This document shows positions 9,672-19,797 of a stretch of 64,000 nucleotides of DNA, in pieces. The notes beneath the pieces are model-generated. The model was given only the letters and a program-made list of their open reading frames with translations. It was not told the DNA's origin and made no database searches. Each line of letters opens with the position of its first letter. Position 1 is the first letter of the stretch. The stretch covers positions 1-64,000 of the forward strand of contig NZ_JMHT01000027.1 in the NCBI RefSeq assembly GCF_001905655.1, read 5' to 3'. A program made the translations under genes and the position numbers. Source of the stretch: Mycobacterium sp. ST-F2 (lineage in GTDB: Bacteria > Actinomycetota > Actinomycetes > Mycobacteriales > Mycobacteriaceae).

Positions 9672-11061
9672 GACCGATGCGACGGCCGCCCACGAGGCGG
9701 CCGTTCAGCGGCTCCTGGCCAGCTACCGGGCCATTCCCCAGGGTGCGACAGTGCGGTTGGCGAAGCCGACATCGAACCTCTTCCGGGCGCGTACGCGCAC
9801 CAAGACCAAGGGGCTGGACGTCTCCGGCCTCGACGGTGTGCTCGCCGTCGACACCGAGACCCGCACCGCGGACGTCCAGGGCATGTGCACTTACGAGACG
9901 CTGGTGGCGGCGACCCTGCCATTCGGCCTGGCGCCGTTGGTCGTGCCGCAGCTCAAGACCATCACCCTCGGCGGTGCGGTCACCGGGCTGGGCATCGAGT
10001 CGACGTCCTTCCGCAACGGCCTGCCGCATGAGTCGGTGCTGGAGATGGACATCCTCACCGGCGCCGGCGAGCTGGTCACCGCACGCCGCGACCGGCACAC
10101 CGCCCTCTTCTACGCCTTCCCCAATTCGTATGGCACGCTGGGCTATTCGGTGCGGCTGCGCATCGAGCTGGAGCCGGTGCGGCCGTTCGTGAAGCTGCGC
10201 CACGTGCGCTTCCACCGCGTGGCCGACCTGGTGGACGCCCTGCAGCGCATCCTCGACACCGGCGGCTACTTCGACGGATATGCCGGCGTCCCGGTCGACT
10301 ACCTCGACGGCGTCGTGTTCGGACCGGACGAGAGCTATCTGTGTCTGGGTATGAAGACCGGGACCGGCGGCCCGGTCAGCGACTACACCGGCCAGGACAT
10401 CTTCTACCGGTCCATCCAGCACGACGCCGGCGAGCGACACGACCGGCTGACCATCCAGGACTATCTCTGGCGCTGGGACACCGACTGGTTCTGGTGTTCC
10501 GAGGCGTTCGGCGCGCAGCGCCCGCTCGTGCGCCGGTTGTGGCCCCGCCGGTACCGCCGCAGCAGCGTCTACTGGAAGCTCGTCGGCTTGGACCAGCGGT
10601 TCCACATCGCCGACCGGATAGAGCGCCGCAGCGTCCTGGCCCCGGACCGGCCGCTGCGCGAGCGGGTGGTGCAGGACGTCGAAGTGCCGGTGGAGCGCGT
10701 CGCCGAATTTCTCGAGTGGTTCCTGGCGCAGGTGCCCATCACTCCGATCTGGTTGTGCCCCTTACGGTTACGCGGCGACGACCGGTGGCCGCTGTATCCG
10801 ATCGAGCCCCACCGCAGCTACGTCAACCTCGGGTTCTGGTCGTCGGTCCCGGCCGGCCGGGTGGCCGGCGAGACCAACCGGCGGATCGAGGACAAGGTCG
10901 GCGAGATGGACGGCCACAAATCGCTGTACTCCGAGTCGTTCTACTCGCCCGAGGATTTCGCCCGGCGGTACGGCGGCGACGAATACCAGAAGGTCAAAGA
11001 CGTTTACGACCCCGAATCGCGGCTACTAGGTCTCTATGCGAAAGCGGTGCAACGGCAATGA
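9658..11061 (+). CDS. bfaA: FAD-binding oxidoreductase of tuberculostearic acid synthesis (BfaA/TmsA)
   Basis: 467 residues with a PCMH/FAD-binding-4 domain in the first ~200 residues (LDGVLAVDTETRTADVQG; TLGGAVTGLGIESTSFRNGLPHES is split by the conserved Gly-rich flavin loop). The family member encoded beside a SAM-dependent methyltransferase reduces the 10-methylene fatty acyl chain made by that enzyme, giving 10-methylstearic (tuberculostearic) acid from oleate. The overlap with bfaB is 4 nt (ATGA), as in other actinobacteria, so the pair is co-translated. M. tuberculosis equivalent: Rv3719. The GTG start appears leaderless. Confidence 0.85.
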   Translation: MTAVTTDATAAHEAAVQRLLASYRAIPQGATVRLAKPTSNLFRARTRTKTKGLDVSGLDGVLAVDTETRTADVQGMCTYETLVAATLPFGLAPLVVPQLKTITLGGAVTGLGIESTSFRNGLPHESVLEMDILTGAGELVTARRDRHTALFYAFPNSYGTLGYSVRLRIELEPVRPFVKLRHVRFHRVADLVDALQRILDTGGYFDGYAGVPVDYLDGVVFGPDESYLCLGMKTGTGGPVSDYTGQDIFYRSIQHDAGERHDRLTIQDYLWRWDTDWFWCSEAFGAQRPLVRRLWPRRYRRSSVYWKLVGLDQRFHIADRIERRSVLAPDRPLRERVVQDVEVPVERVAEFLEWFLAQVPITPIWLCPLRLRGDDRWPLYPIEPHRSYVNLGFWSSVPAGRVAGETNRRIEDKVGEMDGHKSLYSESFYSPEDFARRYGGDEYQKVKDVYDPESRLLGLYAKAVQRQ

Positions 11062-12362
11062 CGACAACTGACGACCGCGGTACCACCGACGGCAAGCTCA
11101 CCCTGGCGGAGGTCCTGGAGAGCTTCTCGAGTGGTCGGCTGCCGCTGAAATTCGAGGCGTACGACGGGAGTTCGGCCGGCCCCGAAGACGCCGAACTGGG
11201 GCTGAGCCTGCTCACTCCGCGCGGCACCACCTACCTGGCGACCGCGCCGGGCGACCTGGGCCTCGCGCGCGCCTACGTCGCAGGCGATCTCGCGGCGCTC
11301 GGGGTGCATCCGGGCGACCCGTACGAGCTGCTCAAGGCGCTCGCCGACAAGGTGGAGTTCAAGCGTCCGCCGATCCGGGTACTGGCGAACATCGTGCGGT
11401 CCATCGGGTTCGAGCATCTGCTGCCCATCGCCCCACCGCCGCAGGAGGCCCTGCCGAAATGGCGGCGGATGGCAGAAGGGCTGCGGCACAGCCGAATCCG
11501 GGACGCCGAGGCCATCCACCACCACTACGACGTGTCGAACGCCTTCTACGAACTGGCGCTCGGCCCGTCGATGACCTACACCTGCGCCTGCTATCCCCGG
11601 CCCGATGCCACGCTCGAGGAGGCCCAGGAGAACAAGTACCGGCTGGTGTTCGACAAGCTGCGGTTGCAGCCCGGCGATCGGCTACTCGACGTCGGCTGCG
11701 GCTGGGGTGGCATGGTCCGGTACGCCGCCCGGCACGGTGTCCGGGCCACCGGCGTGACGCTGTCGGCGGAGCAGGCCGGCTGGGCACAGCGCGCCATCGC
11801 CGATGAGGGCCTGGCCGACCTCGCCCGCGTCGTGCACGGTGACTACCGCGACGTGCGGGAGGACGGCTTCGACGCGGTCTCCTCGATCGGCCTGACCGAG
11901 CACATCGGCGTCGCCAACTACCCGGCGTACTTCCGGTTCCTGCGGGACCGGCTCCGGACCGGCGGGCTGCTGCTCAACCACTGCATCACCCGGCCGCACA
12001 ACCGGCCGGGGCACATCGGCGGATTCATCGACCGCTACGTCTTCCCCGACGGGGAACTGACCGGCTCGGGACGGATAATCGCCACCGCCCAGGACACCGG
12101 ACTGGAGGTGCTGCACGAGGAGAACCTGCGCCACCACTACGCCCTGACGCTGCGCGACTGGTGCGCCAACCTGGTCCGCAACTGGGACGACGCGGTCGCC
12201 GAGGTCGGCGTGGCCACAGCCAAGGTGTGGGGCATGTACATGGCCGGTTCCCGCGTGGGCTTCGAGACCAATGTGGTTCAGCTGCACCAGGTTCTGGCCG
12301 TCAAGCTCGACGAGCACGGCGCCGACGGCGGGCTGCCGCTGCGGCCGTGGTGGACGCCCTGA
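11058..12362 (+). CDS. bfaB: Cyclopropane-fatty-acyl-phospholipid synthase family methyltransferase (BfaB/TmsB)
   Basis: 434 residues. The SAM-binding motif LLDVGCGWGG is central; HHHYDVSNAFYELALG and the C-terminal WGMYMAGSRVGFE are typical of the cyclopropane synthase family. With BfaA it would transfer a methyl group to the delta-9 double bond of phospholipid-bound oleate to give a 10-methylene intermediate. ATG 11058 overlaps the bfaA stop; the frame is open further upstream but only in the shadow of bfaA. Its stop codon abuts the dnaX stop (12362/12363) with no intergenic DNA, so the two convergent transcripts must overlap. Confidence 0.88.
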   Translation: MTTTDDRGTTDGKLTLAEVLESFSSGRLPLKFEAYDGSSAGPEDAELGLSLLTPRGTTYLATAPGDLGLARAYVAGDLAALGVHPGDPYELLKALADKVEFKRPPIRVLANIVRSIGFEHLLPIAPPPQEALPKWRRMAEGLRHSRIRDAEAIHHHYDVSNAFYELALGPSMTYTCACYPRPDATLEEAQENKYRLVFDKLRLQPGDRLLDVGCGWGGMVRYAARHGVRATGVTLSAEQAGWAQRAIADEGLADLARVVHGDYRDVREDGFDAVSSIGLTEHIGVANYPAYFRFLRDRLRTGGLLLNHCITRPHNRPGHIGGFIDRYVFPDGELTGSGRIIATAQDTGLEVLHEENLRHHYALTLRDWCANLVRNWDDAVAEVGVATAKVWGMYMAGSRVGFETNVVQLHQVLAVKLDEHGADGGLPLRPWWTP

Positions 12363-14345
12363 CTACTCCCCGATGGGCCGGGCACCGAGCTCGGTCTTGA
12401 GCAGTTCCAGCGCCACCTCTTCGGGGTCGCGCCGTGGCACGTCGGTGCCGCGGTCATTGGCGGCGTCGGCCAGCATGTCCTCTTCTTCGGCGCGCTCCAC
12501 CGCGGCCTGCTGTTCCGGTGTCGGCGCGGCAGCTCGCGGCGCCGCGGCGGCCGGCGCGGCACCCGAAGGCGCGGCACCAGCGGGCCCCGCACCGGCGTCG
12601 CACCGCACCCGCCAGTTCACCCCGAGCGCATCCTTGAGCGCCTCGCGGATGACGTCCGCGTTGTGCTGCTCGGACAGGCGCCTCGCCAGCGGCGGCGCCG
12701 GGTGGGCCAGCACCAGGGTGTCGGCCTCGATGCCGCGGACCGTCGCCTCCATCAGCATGGCTTCCAGTGAGCGACTACGGGCCCGGACCTTCTCGCGCAC
12801 CGTCGTCCACATGGCGCGCACGGCGGCCGCGTCGGGTTCGCCGGGCGTCGCCGCGGCCGGCTGCACGGGTGCCGGCGCTGCCGGTTCCGGAGCCGGCGGG
12901 GCGACCGGTTCAGGCGATGTTTCACGTTGAACCGGTGCGGGTTCGGGAGCCGGCCGGGGCGCGGGCGGGACCGGCGGCACCGGAGCCGGTTCCGGCTCGG
13001 GCGCCGAAACCGACTGCGGTGCTTGGCTTCTCCGCGTGAACGTGCGGTTGCCCGCGGCAGCGGAGGACGACGACGGAGCAGGCGGGGCGTCCGCGAACGA
13101 CTCGGCGGCCGGGGCCGGCGGTGCCGCCGGGGCCGCTGCCTGAGCGGGACGCGGTGCCGCAGCCACCGCACCCTCGGAGGCCGGGATCGAGACGTTCATC
13201 CGGGTCTCGATGCGCTCGATGCGTTGCAGCAGCGCGGCTTCGGTGTCACTGGCCGACGGCAGCAGCAGCCGGGCGCACACCACTTCGAGCAGCAGCCGGG
13301 GCGCCGTCGCGCCGCGCATCTCCCCCAGCCCGGCGTGCATCACCTCGGCGTAACGGGTCAGTGTCGCGGTGCCGATCTGGGCGGCCTGATCCCGCATGCG
13401 CTCCATGACGTCCTCCGGGGCGTCGACCACCCCACGGGCCGCGGCGTCCGGAACTATTTGCAGCACAATCAGATCCCGGAAGCGCTCCAGCAGGTCGGTG
13501 CCGAACCGCCGCGGGTCGTGCCCGGCGTCGATCACCGATTCGACCGCCCCGAAGAGCGCCGCACCGTCACCGGCGGCCAAGGAGTCGACGGCCCGGTCGA
13601 TGAGCGCCATGTCGGTGGCACCCAGCAGCGACAGCGCCCGCTGATAGACGACGCGGTTCTGCTCCGCCCCGGCCAGCAGCTGGTCGAGCACCGACAACGT
13701 GTCACGCGGCGAGCCGCCGCCGGCCCGGATGACCAAGGGGTACACCGCGTCGTCGACCTGCACGTCTTCTTGCGCGCAGATCTTCTCCAGCAGGCCGCGC
13801 ATGGTCTTGGGCGGCAGCAGCCGGAATGGGTAGTGGTGCGTGCGCGACCGGATGGTCGGCAGCACCTTCTCGGGCTCGGTGGTGGCGAACACGAAGATCA
13901 GGTGCTCCGGCGGCTCCTCGACGATCTTGAGCAGCGCGTTGAAACCGGCGTTGGTCACCATGTGCGCTTCGTCGATGATGAAGATGCGGTAGCGCGACTG
14001 CGCCGGCGCGTAGAACGCCCGGTCCCGGAGTTCACGGGTGTCGTCGACACCACCGTGGCTGGCCGCGTCGAGCTCGACGACGTCGATGTTGCCCGGCCCG
14101 TTGGGCGCCAGCGCCACACACGAATGGCACTCGCCGCACGGGTTGGCCGTCGGGCCCTGCTCACAGTTCAGCGAGCGGGCCAGGATGCGTGCCGACGACG
14201 TCTTGCCGCAACCGCGCGGGCCGGAGAACAGGTAGGCGTGGTTGATCCGGCCCGATTCCAGCGCGTTGCACAGCGGCTCGGTGACATGCTCCTGCCCGAC
14301 TACCTCAGCGAAACTTGCCGGTCGGTACTTGCGGTAGAGAGCCAC
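12363..14345 (-). CDS. dnaX: DNA polymerase III subunit gamma/tau
   Basis: 660 residues. AAA+ clamp-loader core with Walker A GPRGCGKTSSARIL (residues ~43-56), a four-cysteine zinc site (NCEQ, NPCGECHSC) and Walker B IIDEAHM; then domain III, and a Pro/Ala/Glu-rich linker (about residues 390-515) before the tau C-terminal domain. It loads the beta clamp and tethers the polymerase. GTG 14345 starts the conserved MALYRKYRPASFAEVVGQ. I saw no obvious slippery heptamer, so a single long product is expected. M. tuberculosis equivalent: dnaZX, Rv3721c. Confidence 0.97.
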   Translation of the reverse strand: MALYRKYRPASFAEVVGQEHVTEPLCNALESGRINHAYLFSGPRGCGKTSSARILARSLNCEQGPTANPCGECHSCVALAPNGPGNIDVVELDAASHGGVDDTRELRDRAFYAPAQSRYRIFIIDEAHMVTNAGFNALLKIVEEPPEHLIFVFATTEPEKVLPTIRSRTHHYPFRLLPPKTMRGLLEKICAQEDVQVDDAVYPLVIRAGGGSPRDTLSVLDQLLAGAEQNRVVYQRALSLLGATDMALIDRAVDSLAAGDGAALFGAVESVIDAGHDPRRFGTDLLERFRDLIVLQIVPDAAARGVVDAPEDVMERMRDQAAQIGTATLTRYAEVMHAGLGEMRGATAPRLLLEVVCARLLLPSASDTEAALLQRIERIETRMNVSIPASEGAVAAAPRPAQAAAPAAPPAPAAESFADAPPAPSSSSAAAGNRTFTRRSQAPQSVSAPEPEPAPVPPVPPAPRPAPEPAPVQRETSPEPVAPPAPEPAAPAPVQPAAATPGEPDAAAVRAMWTTVREKVRARSRSLEAMLMEATVRGIEADTLVLAHPAPPLARRLSEQHNADVIREALKDALGVNWRVRCDAGAGPAGAAPSGAAPAAAAPRAAAPTPEQQAAVERAEEEDMLADAANDRGTDVPRRDPEEVALELLKTELGARPIGE

Positions 14346-14387
14346 GGGAGAAGGCTACCGAGCGGGTCCGACTCGTGCTCTGGTGCC

Positions 14388-14450
14388 CGTTGACTCTGAC
14401 GCCACGGCGCACCCCACTCGCACACATGCGCCCTCAGTTCAGAGTCAACG
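14388..14450. repeat. Nested inverted repeat between dnaX and aspC
   Basis: Arms CGTTGACTCTGA (14388-14399) and TCAGAGTCAACG (14439-14450) are perfect complements. Inside them GGCGCA (14406-14411) and TGCGCC (14427-14432) pair again. The element lies just past the aspC stop and ahead of dnaX, both minus strand. There is no T-run, so it is not a classical intrinsic terminator; mRNA end structure or protein site are both possible. Confidence 0.6.
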
Positions 14451-14468
14451 CATAGCGCAGGCGGGACC

Positions 14469-15767
<1,299 letters not shown>

Positions 15768-15787
15768 TCAGATCGCGAAAACATAGG

Positions 15788-15873
15788 GGACCCCGCGCAC
15801 CCGCCAGAGCCCGTTGACCCTTGCTGCCTTCCGGCCCTGGGGGAGTTCACAGGATGGACGCCGCGCGGGGTCC
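15788..15873 (-). ncRNA. ffs: Signal recognition particle RNA (small, 4.5S type)
   Basis: Read on the minus strand the segment holds the universal domain-IV signature CAGGGCCGGAAGGCAGCA, with the symmetric GGAAG/AGCA internal loop and tetraloop. The ends pair perfectly (GGACCCCGCGC with GCGCGGGGTCC), closing a single ~86-nt hairpin. It forms SRP with Ffh for co-translational targeting. It sits between aspC and tRNA-Ser, as in M. tuberculosis. Ends are placed from the terminal stem and may be off by a few bases. Confidence 0.93.
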
Positions 15874-15945
15874 GGCACTGAGTGTAGTACCCGCCTAATG
15901 AGACGCCGGTAGGGCGTCGGATCCGGGTCGGGTACCCTTGTCGAC

Positions 15946-16031
15946 GGAGGATTCGCCTAGTGGCCTATGGCGCTCGCCTGGAACGCGGGTTGGGTTAACA
16001 GCCCTCAGGGGTTCAAATCCCCTATCCTCCG
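15946..16031 (+). tRNA. tRNA-Ser (GGA)
   Basis: Acceptor GGAGGAT pairs with ATCCTCC (16024-16030), discriminator G at 16031. The anticodon loop CTGGAAC gives GGA, reading UCC/UCU serine codons. A long variable arm typical of serine tRNA follows, then a T arm with TTCAAAT. CCA is not encoded. TACCCT at 15933-15938 is a suitable -10, placing transcription start at or one base before the mature 5' end. Confidence 0.95.
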
Positions 16032-16113
16032 CACTCGGTCCGGGGTGCGACCAGCTGATCAGCCGGTCGCACCCCGGCCCCACATCACAGCGAAAAAACT
16101 CTCAAGGAGCAGC

Positions 16114-16884
16114 ATGCGGCGGCCGGTAGCGATCCTTTGGCACGCGTCGTTCCTCGTCCTCGCCGGGCTGCTGTTCTTCTTCTTCGCGCTGCCCCGCTGG
16201 AACGAGCTGACCGGCGACTGGTCGCACACCCTCGGCACGGCGATGCGCATCGTCTGCGGTCTGGTGATCGCGTTGTCGGCACTGCCGGTGCTGTTCACCC
16301 GCCAGCGCACCGCATTGCCCGAGTACGGCACCCCGGAGTTGGCGCTGTCTCTGCGCACCTGGTCCATCGTCCTGCACATCGTCGCGGGCGTCCTGATCGT
16401 CGGCGCCGCGATCAGCGAGATCTGGCTGACCCTGGATCAGGCCGGCACCTGGCTGTTCGGCATCTACGGCGGCGCGGCCGGCCTGGCCCTGCTCGCCGCC
16501 CTGGCGTTCTACCTGGCCTTCGTCGCCGAGCTGCCCCCGCCGCCCCCGGCGCCGCTCAAGGTCAAGGACGGCACGCGCCGCGGCCGTGGCAAGGGCAAAG
16601 ACGCCGGCGATGAGGTCCCGGCCGTCACCGCCGAGGCGGGCGACGAAGCCGACGAAGAGACCGCCACCGAGGCCGACGAAGCGGCCACCGAGGCTGCGGA
16701 AACCGACGACGCCGGTAACGCCGACGACGCCGAGTCCGATGAAGCTGCCAAGACGTCCGGCGAAGAGACCGCCGACACCAACGAGGACGAGGCTGAAGAA
16801 AAGGCCACTGACGACGCCCCCGCCGGTAAGCTGCGCAACCGCCGCTCCGGCAAGGGTTCCGGGTTGTTCGGGCGCGGAGCCTAA
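16114..16884 (+). CDS. lucA: LucA-like integral membrane lipid-uptake coordinator
   Basis: 256 residues starting at ATG 16114 after AAGGAGC. Four transmembrane segments fill the first ~130 residues (ILWHASFLVLAGLLFFFFAL, IVCGLVIALSALPVLF, IVLHIVAGVLIVGAAI, LAALAFYLAFVAEL). A Pro-rich bridge and a very acidic, low-complexity cytosolic tail follow, ending in a basic KLRNRRSGKGSG patch. Position directly after tRNA-Ser and length match Rv3723 (LucA), which stabilises Mce fatty-acid and cholesterol importers in M. tuberculosis. Function here is inferred from that orthology. Confidence 0.82.
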   Translation: MRRPVAILWHASFLVLAGLLFFFFALPRWNELTGDWSHTLGTAMRIVCGLVIALSALPVLFTRQRTALPEYGTPELALSLRTWSIVLHIVAGVLIVGAAISEIWLTLDQAGTWLFGIYGGAAGLALLAALAFYLAFVAELPPPPPAPLKVKDGTRRGRGKGKDAGDEVPAVTAEAGDEADEETATEADEAATEAAETDDAGNADDAESDEAAKTSGEETADTNEDEAEEKATDDAPAGKLRNRRSGKGSGLFGRGA

Positions 16885-16929
16885 GGGCCCGGTCACAGGG
16901 CCATCACCTCGCAGTCCGGAGGACAGCAC

Positions 16930-17934
16930 ATGGGCGGGTCCCGCTTCTGCGGTCGGCTCGGCGCCGCGATGCTCGCGGTCGCCAGCCTCAGCATCTCCGT
17001 GCCCCAGGCCGCTCACGCAGACCCGGCGGCCGCCGAAGCCGTCGAACCCTCGACCGCACGCGTCGACACCGTCATCAACTACCAGCACGCCATCGGAGCC
17101 GGCACCGGCTTCGTGCTCGACGCCAATGGCGCCCTGCTGACCAACTTCCACGTCGTCCAGGGCGCCGACAAGGTGACCGCGACCATCGGCGGGCGGCCGT
17201 ACCGCGCGGACCTGGTCGGCTACGACCGGCACCGCGACATCGCGGTGCTGCAGTTGCGCGGCGCAGCGGACCTGCCGGTCGCGCCGATCGGTGACTCCTC
17301 GCTGCTGGCCGTCGGTGACGAGGTCGTGGCGCTGGGCAACGCCGACGGCAGCGGCAGTTCACTGACGCACGAAGCCGGCCACGTCATCGGGCTGAACCGC
17401 ACCATCACCGCCAAAGACGAGTTGACGGGCAGTTCCGAGCAGGTGACAGGACTCATCCAGTTCGCCGCCCCGGTCCGGGCCGGTGATTCGGGCGGCCCCC
17501 TGGTGTCCGCCGACGGCCGGGTGGTCGGGATGACGACCGCGGCCACGCTGAACTACCGCATGGGCCCGGGCGGCGAGGGCTTTGCGATCCCGATCAACGA
17601 GGCCATGGCCACCGCAGCGCAGATTCGGGCCGGGGCATCGTCGAACAGCATTCACATCGGGCAGCCGACGCTGCTCGGTGTCGGTGTTGGCGGCACCGAT
17701 GAGCACTCGCAACTGCCCGGTGTGCTGATCCGCGACGTGATCAGCGGAGGGCCCGCACACATCGCCGGAATGGTCCCGGGCGACGTGCTGGTGAGCATCG
17801 ACGCCGTCACCGTGAGCTCGGCGGGCGCCCTCACCAGCGTGCTGGACCGCCACTACCCCGGCGACGTCGTGGAGCTTTTCTGGATCGACCGCGCGGGCCA
17901 GCAGCACACCGGCAAGGCCGTTTTGACGTCCTGA
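16930..17934 (+). CDS. Secreted trypsin-like serine protease with PDZ domain (PepA/HtrA type)
   Basis: 334 residues with a signal peptide ending near AHADPAAA. The protease domain shows the catalytic triad: His in TNFHVV, Asp in RDIAVL, Ser in GDSGGP. A C-terminal PDZ domain begins near LGVGVGGTDEHS and includes GPAHIAGMVPGDVLVSIDAV. The type is the secreted mycobacterial PepA-like S1C protease of the envelope. ATG 16930 follows CGGAGG. It lies 45 bp after lucA on the same strand and is probably co-transcribed. Confidence 0.88.
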   Translation: MGGSRFCGRLGAAMLAVASLSISVPQAAHADPAAAEAVEPSTARVDTVINYQHAIGAGTGFVLDANGALLTNFHVVQGADKVTATIGGRPYRADLVGYDRHRDIAVLQLRGAADLPVAPIGDSSLLAVGDEVVALGNADGSGSSLTHEAGHVIGLNRTITAKDELTGSSEQVTGLIQFAAPVRAGDSGGPLVSADGRVVGMTTAATLNYRMGPGGEGFAIPINEAMATAAQIRAGASSNSIHIGQPTLLGVGVGGTDEHSQLPGVLIRDVISGGPAHIAGMVPGDVLVSIDAVTVSSAGALTSVLDRHYPGDVVELFWIDRAGQQHTGKAVLTS

Positions 17935-18179
17935 CGCGCGTGTTCTGACCAAAAATATCGACGCTCTCGTCAAAGTTGCTGGATACCGGCACTAACCGGG
18001 TACATCCCGCTATGGTGATTTGCCACCGCTCCTCGGCGTTCCGTAATGCGGTTTTGCTGCCGGCCCAAGCCCTTGGCGGGGGCCAAAACGCGAGCTAGAT
18101 TGACGTCATACCAGACATACAATGAGCCTTCGGTCACAGCTGTTCACGCGGCGGTTACCCGGTCAAAGGGAGAAGCCCA

Positions 18180-18446
18180 GTGGTCCACCTCTACGTGGAG
18201 GCGTACATAGCAGCTTGGGCTGTGGTGACTCTGGTGACGTATCTGCTCGGGCGCCGGATGAGCTGCAGCGAGCAACCACCTGACCGCCCGATCATCACCA
18301 GCATTCTGGCCGGCGCCCTGTGGCCTGTCGTCGTGGTCGGCCTCCTGGAGGCATTGACCGTCGCGTTGATGGCCGGCAGCCACGCCTGGCGCAATCCGGC
18401 TCCGCTCAATCCCGCGCGCGTCGCCACCGTCGCCACACTGCGCTAG
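18180..18446 (+). CDS. Small hypothetical membrane protein
   Basis: 88 residues starting GTG 18180 with AGGGAGAAG upstream. Two hydrophobic segments (YIAAWAVVTLVTYLLG and GALWPVVVVGLLEALTVALM) flank a polar loop, so an inner-membrane hairpin is likely. A -10-like TACAAT lies at 18118-18123 in the 245-bp gap after the protease gene. I do not recognise a family. Its end lies 3 bp from where the convergent oxygenase gene would stop if its frame were intact. Confidence 0.6.
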   Translation: MVHLYVEAYIAAWAVVTLVTYLLGRRMSCSEQPPDRPIITSILAGALWPVVVVGLLEALTVALMAGSHAWRNPAPLNPARVATVATLR

Positions 18447-19671
18447 CGCTCAAGCCACTCCACGCAAGTGGGATGCGGACGCCCCGATGGTCGCCTGATC
18501 CCCGCCGATCATGGTGCGCAGCAGGGCCTTCTGCTCTCGCAAACCACGCTCGGCCGCGCGGTCCGAACCGCCCGGCAGCACCAGCGCGGCGATGCTGCGG
18601 ACGCCGTTGACGGGGATGCGCCAGCGCCGGGTACCACGGCGGCATGTAGGCCGGCAGCCCCAGCGTGCGCATCACCCGCGGCCCCAGGAAGGCCGTCGTG
18701 ACCGACAGGTGCTGCGCCCACGCCAGCCGCCGGCGGATGCCTGCGGCACCGCGGTAATGCCAGCTCAGCGGGTCACGTGCCATCGGTACCGACAGCTGTC
18801 TGGTGGTCTCGTCGGCGACGGCCAGCGCAGTGGACGTGTGATAGAGGATGCGGACGCTGTCCCGGAAGGACCGCGGCAGCCATTCGTCCTGCACGCCCAT
18901 CAGCCAGCCCACGTACCGCGTGAGGTGCGCGATGGCGCTCAGTTCGGCGGGCGTGGTCATGATGCCCATGGCCAGGCCACCGAGAACCGGAGCGATCAGC
19001 GCGCCGACCAGCGTGGCTGCCATGTCGGTCTGATTGACCGGCAGGCCCCACTGCTCGGCGCGCCAGTCCGGCAGCGCCTGCACATGTTTGCGCACCATCG
19101 CGTGCACGAAGCGGACATGGATCGTGGACCGGTACCCGGAACCGAACTTCTCCAGCCCACCGTCGTCGATGACATCGAGAGCCCACTGCAGGGTCTCGGC
19201 AAACCGCTGGTTGGAGCCCTTTTCCAGGGCTCCGGTCCGCAGCAGCGTCTGGTTGAAGCCGGAGAACTGGTAGCCGCCCAGCAGTGCCACGTCCCGGGCG
19301 ATGTACATGCCGTCGGCGCCGCCACGGCGCAATGCGCGCTGCCCGACCCGCAGTGCTTCGGGGTCGACCCAGGCAGGCGTGGCCTCGACCGATTCGAAGA
19401 ACCGGCGCAGGGGCTCCGGCGCCTCCGGCACGCCGGCGATGCCGCCGGCCAACGCCCTGTCGAACAGCGGGCGCACCTGCTTCATCCCCGCCTCCGACAT
19501 CCAGGCGACCAATGAATCCATGGGTTCGTCACCGACATTGAGGCGCTCGCCCAGGCGCTGCCACCCCGCCGCATCGGGTTTCCCGATGGCCAGCATCGCG
19601 GCGAACGAACTGATCGCCGCGGGCACAGGTTGCGGCCGGTCGGGATGGCGCGCCGGGATCGGCAGAGACAT
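18406..19671 (-). CDS. MpaB-family (DUF2236) oxygenase, C-terminus frameshifted
   Basis: As read, 421 residues from ATG 19671 (AAGGAG upstream; a longer start at 19713 lacks a site). The body is a normal heme-dependent DUF2236/MpaB protein: YIARDVALLGGYQFSGFNQ, a long helical core and histidine-bearing segments such as IHVRFVHAMVRKH. Near 18623, after PPWYPAL, the frame turns into Arg/Ala-rich nonsense and ends at 18406. In the next frame the family-like tail continues (RIPVNGVRSIAALVLPGG) and stops at 18450. One inserted or two lost bases therefore separate the two. The called tail also overlaps the neighbouring gene by 41 bp, whereas the intact frame would not. Substrate unknown. Confidence 0.75.
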   Translation of the reverse strand: MSLPIPARHPDRPQPVPAAISSFAAMLAIGKPDAAGWQRLGERLNVGDEPMDSLVAWMSEAGMKQVRPLFDRALAGGIAGVPEAPEPLRRFFESVEATPAWVDPEALRVGQRALRRGGADGMYIARDVALLGGYQFSGFNQTLLRTGALEKGSNQRFAETLQWALDVIDDGGLEKFGSGYRSTIHVRFVHAMVRKHVQALPDWRAEQWGLPVNQTDMAATLVGALIAPVLGGLAMGIMTTPAELSAIAHLTRYVGWLMGVQDEWLPRSFRDSVRILYHTSTALAVADETTRQLSVPMARDPLSWHYRGAAGIRRRLAWAQHLSVTTAFLGPRVMRTLGLPAYMPPWYPALAHPRQRRPQHRRAGAAGRFGPRGRAWFARAEGPAAHHDRRGSGDHRGVRIPLAWSGLSASAVWRRWRRARD

Positions 19672-19684
19672 CGTGCTCAACTCC

Positions 19685-19700
19685 TTGTCACCGTTGACAA
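19685..19700. promoter_or_regulatory. Inverted repeat ahead of the MpaB-type oxygenase gene
   Basis: TTGTCA-CCGT-TGACAA is a perfect 6-4-6 inverted repeat 13 bp upstream of ATG 19671, within the likely promoter. It is followed by another TTGAC...GTCAA pair (19694-19713). The form suits a TetR or GntR dimer; no regulator gene is adjacent. Confidence 0.5.
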
Positions 19701-19797
19701 CGTGTGTAGTCAAAACTAGGCGGTACCCGGGGTCTCGTCAATGGCAAACGGCGCCCGAACGCATACGCTGATGCTCATGCGGCGGGGAGAACAGAAC

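Noticed and set aside
10341..11057. N-terminal extension of BfaB by about 239 codons
   Set aside because: It lies wholly inside bfaA in another frame; the family N-terminus and the ATGA overlap fix the start at 11058.
18100..18123. TTGACG at 18100-18105 as -35 for TACAAT
   Set aside because: The spacer is only 12 bp, too short for a SigA promoter; only the -10 is kept as a weak candidate.
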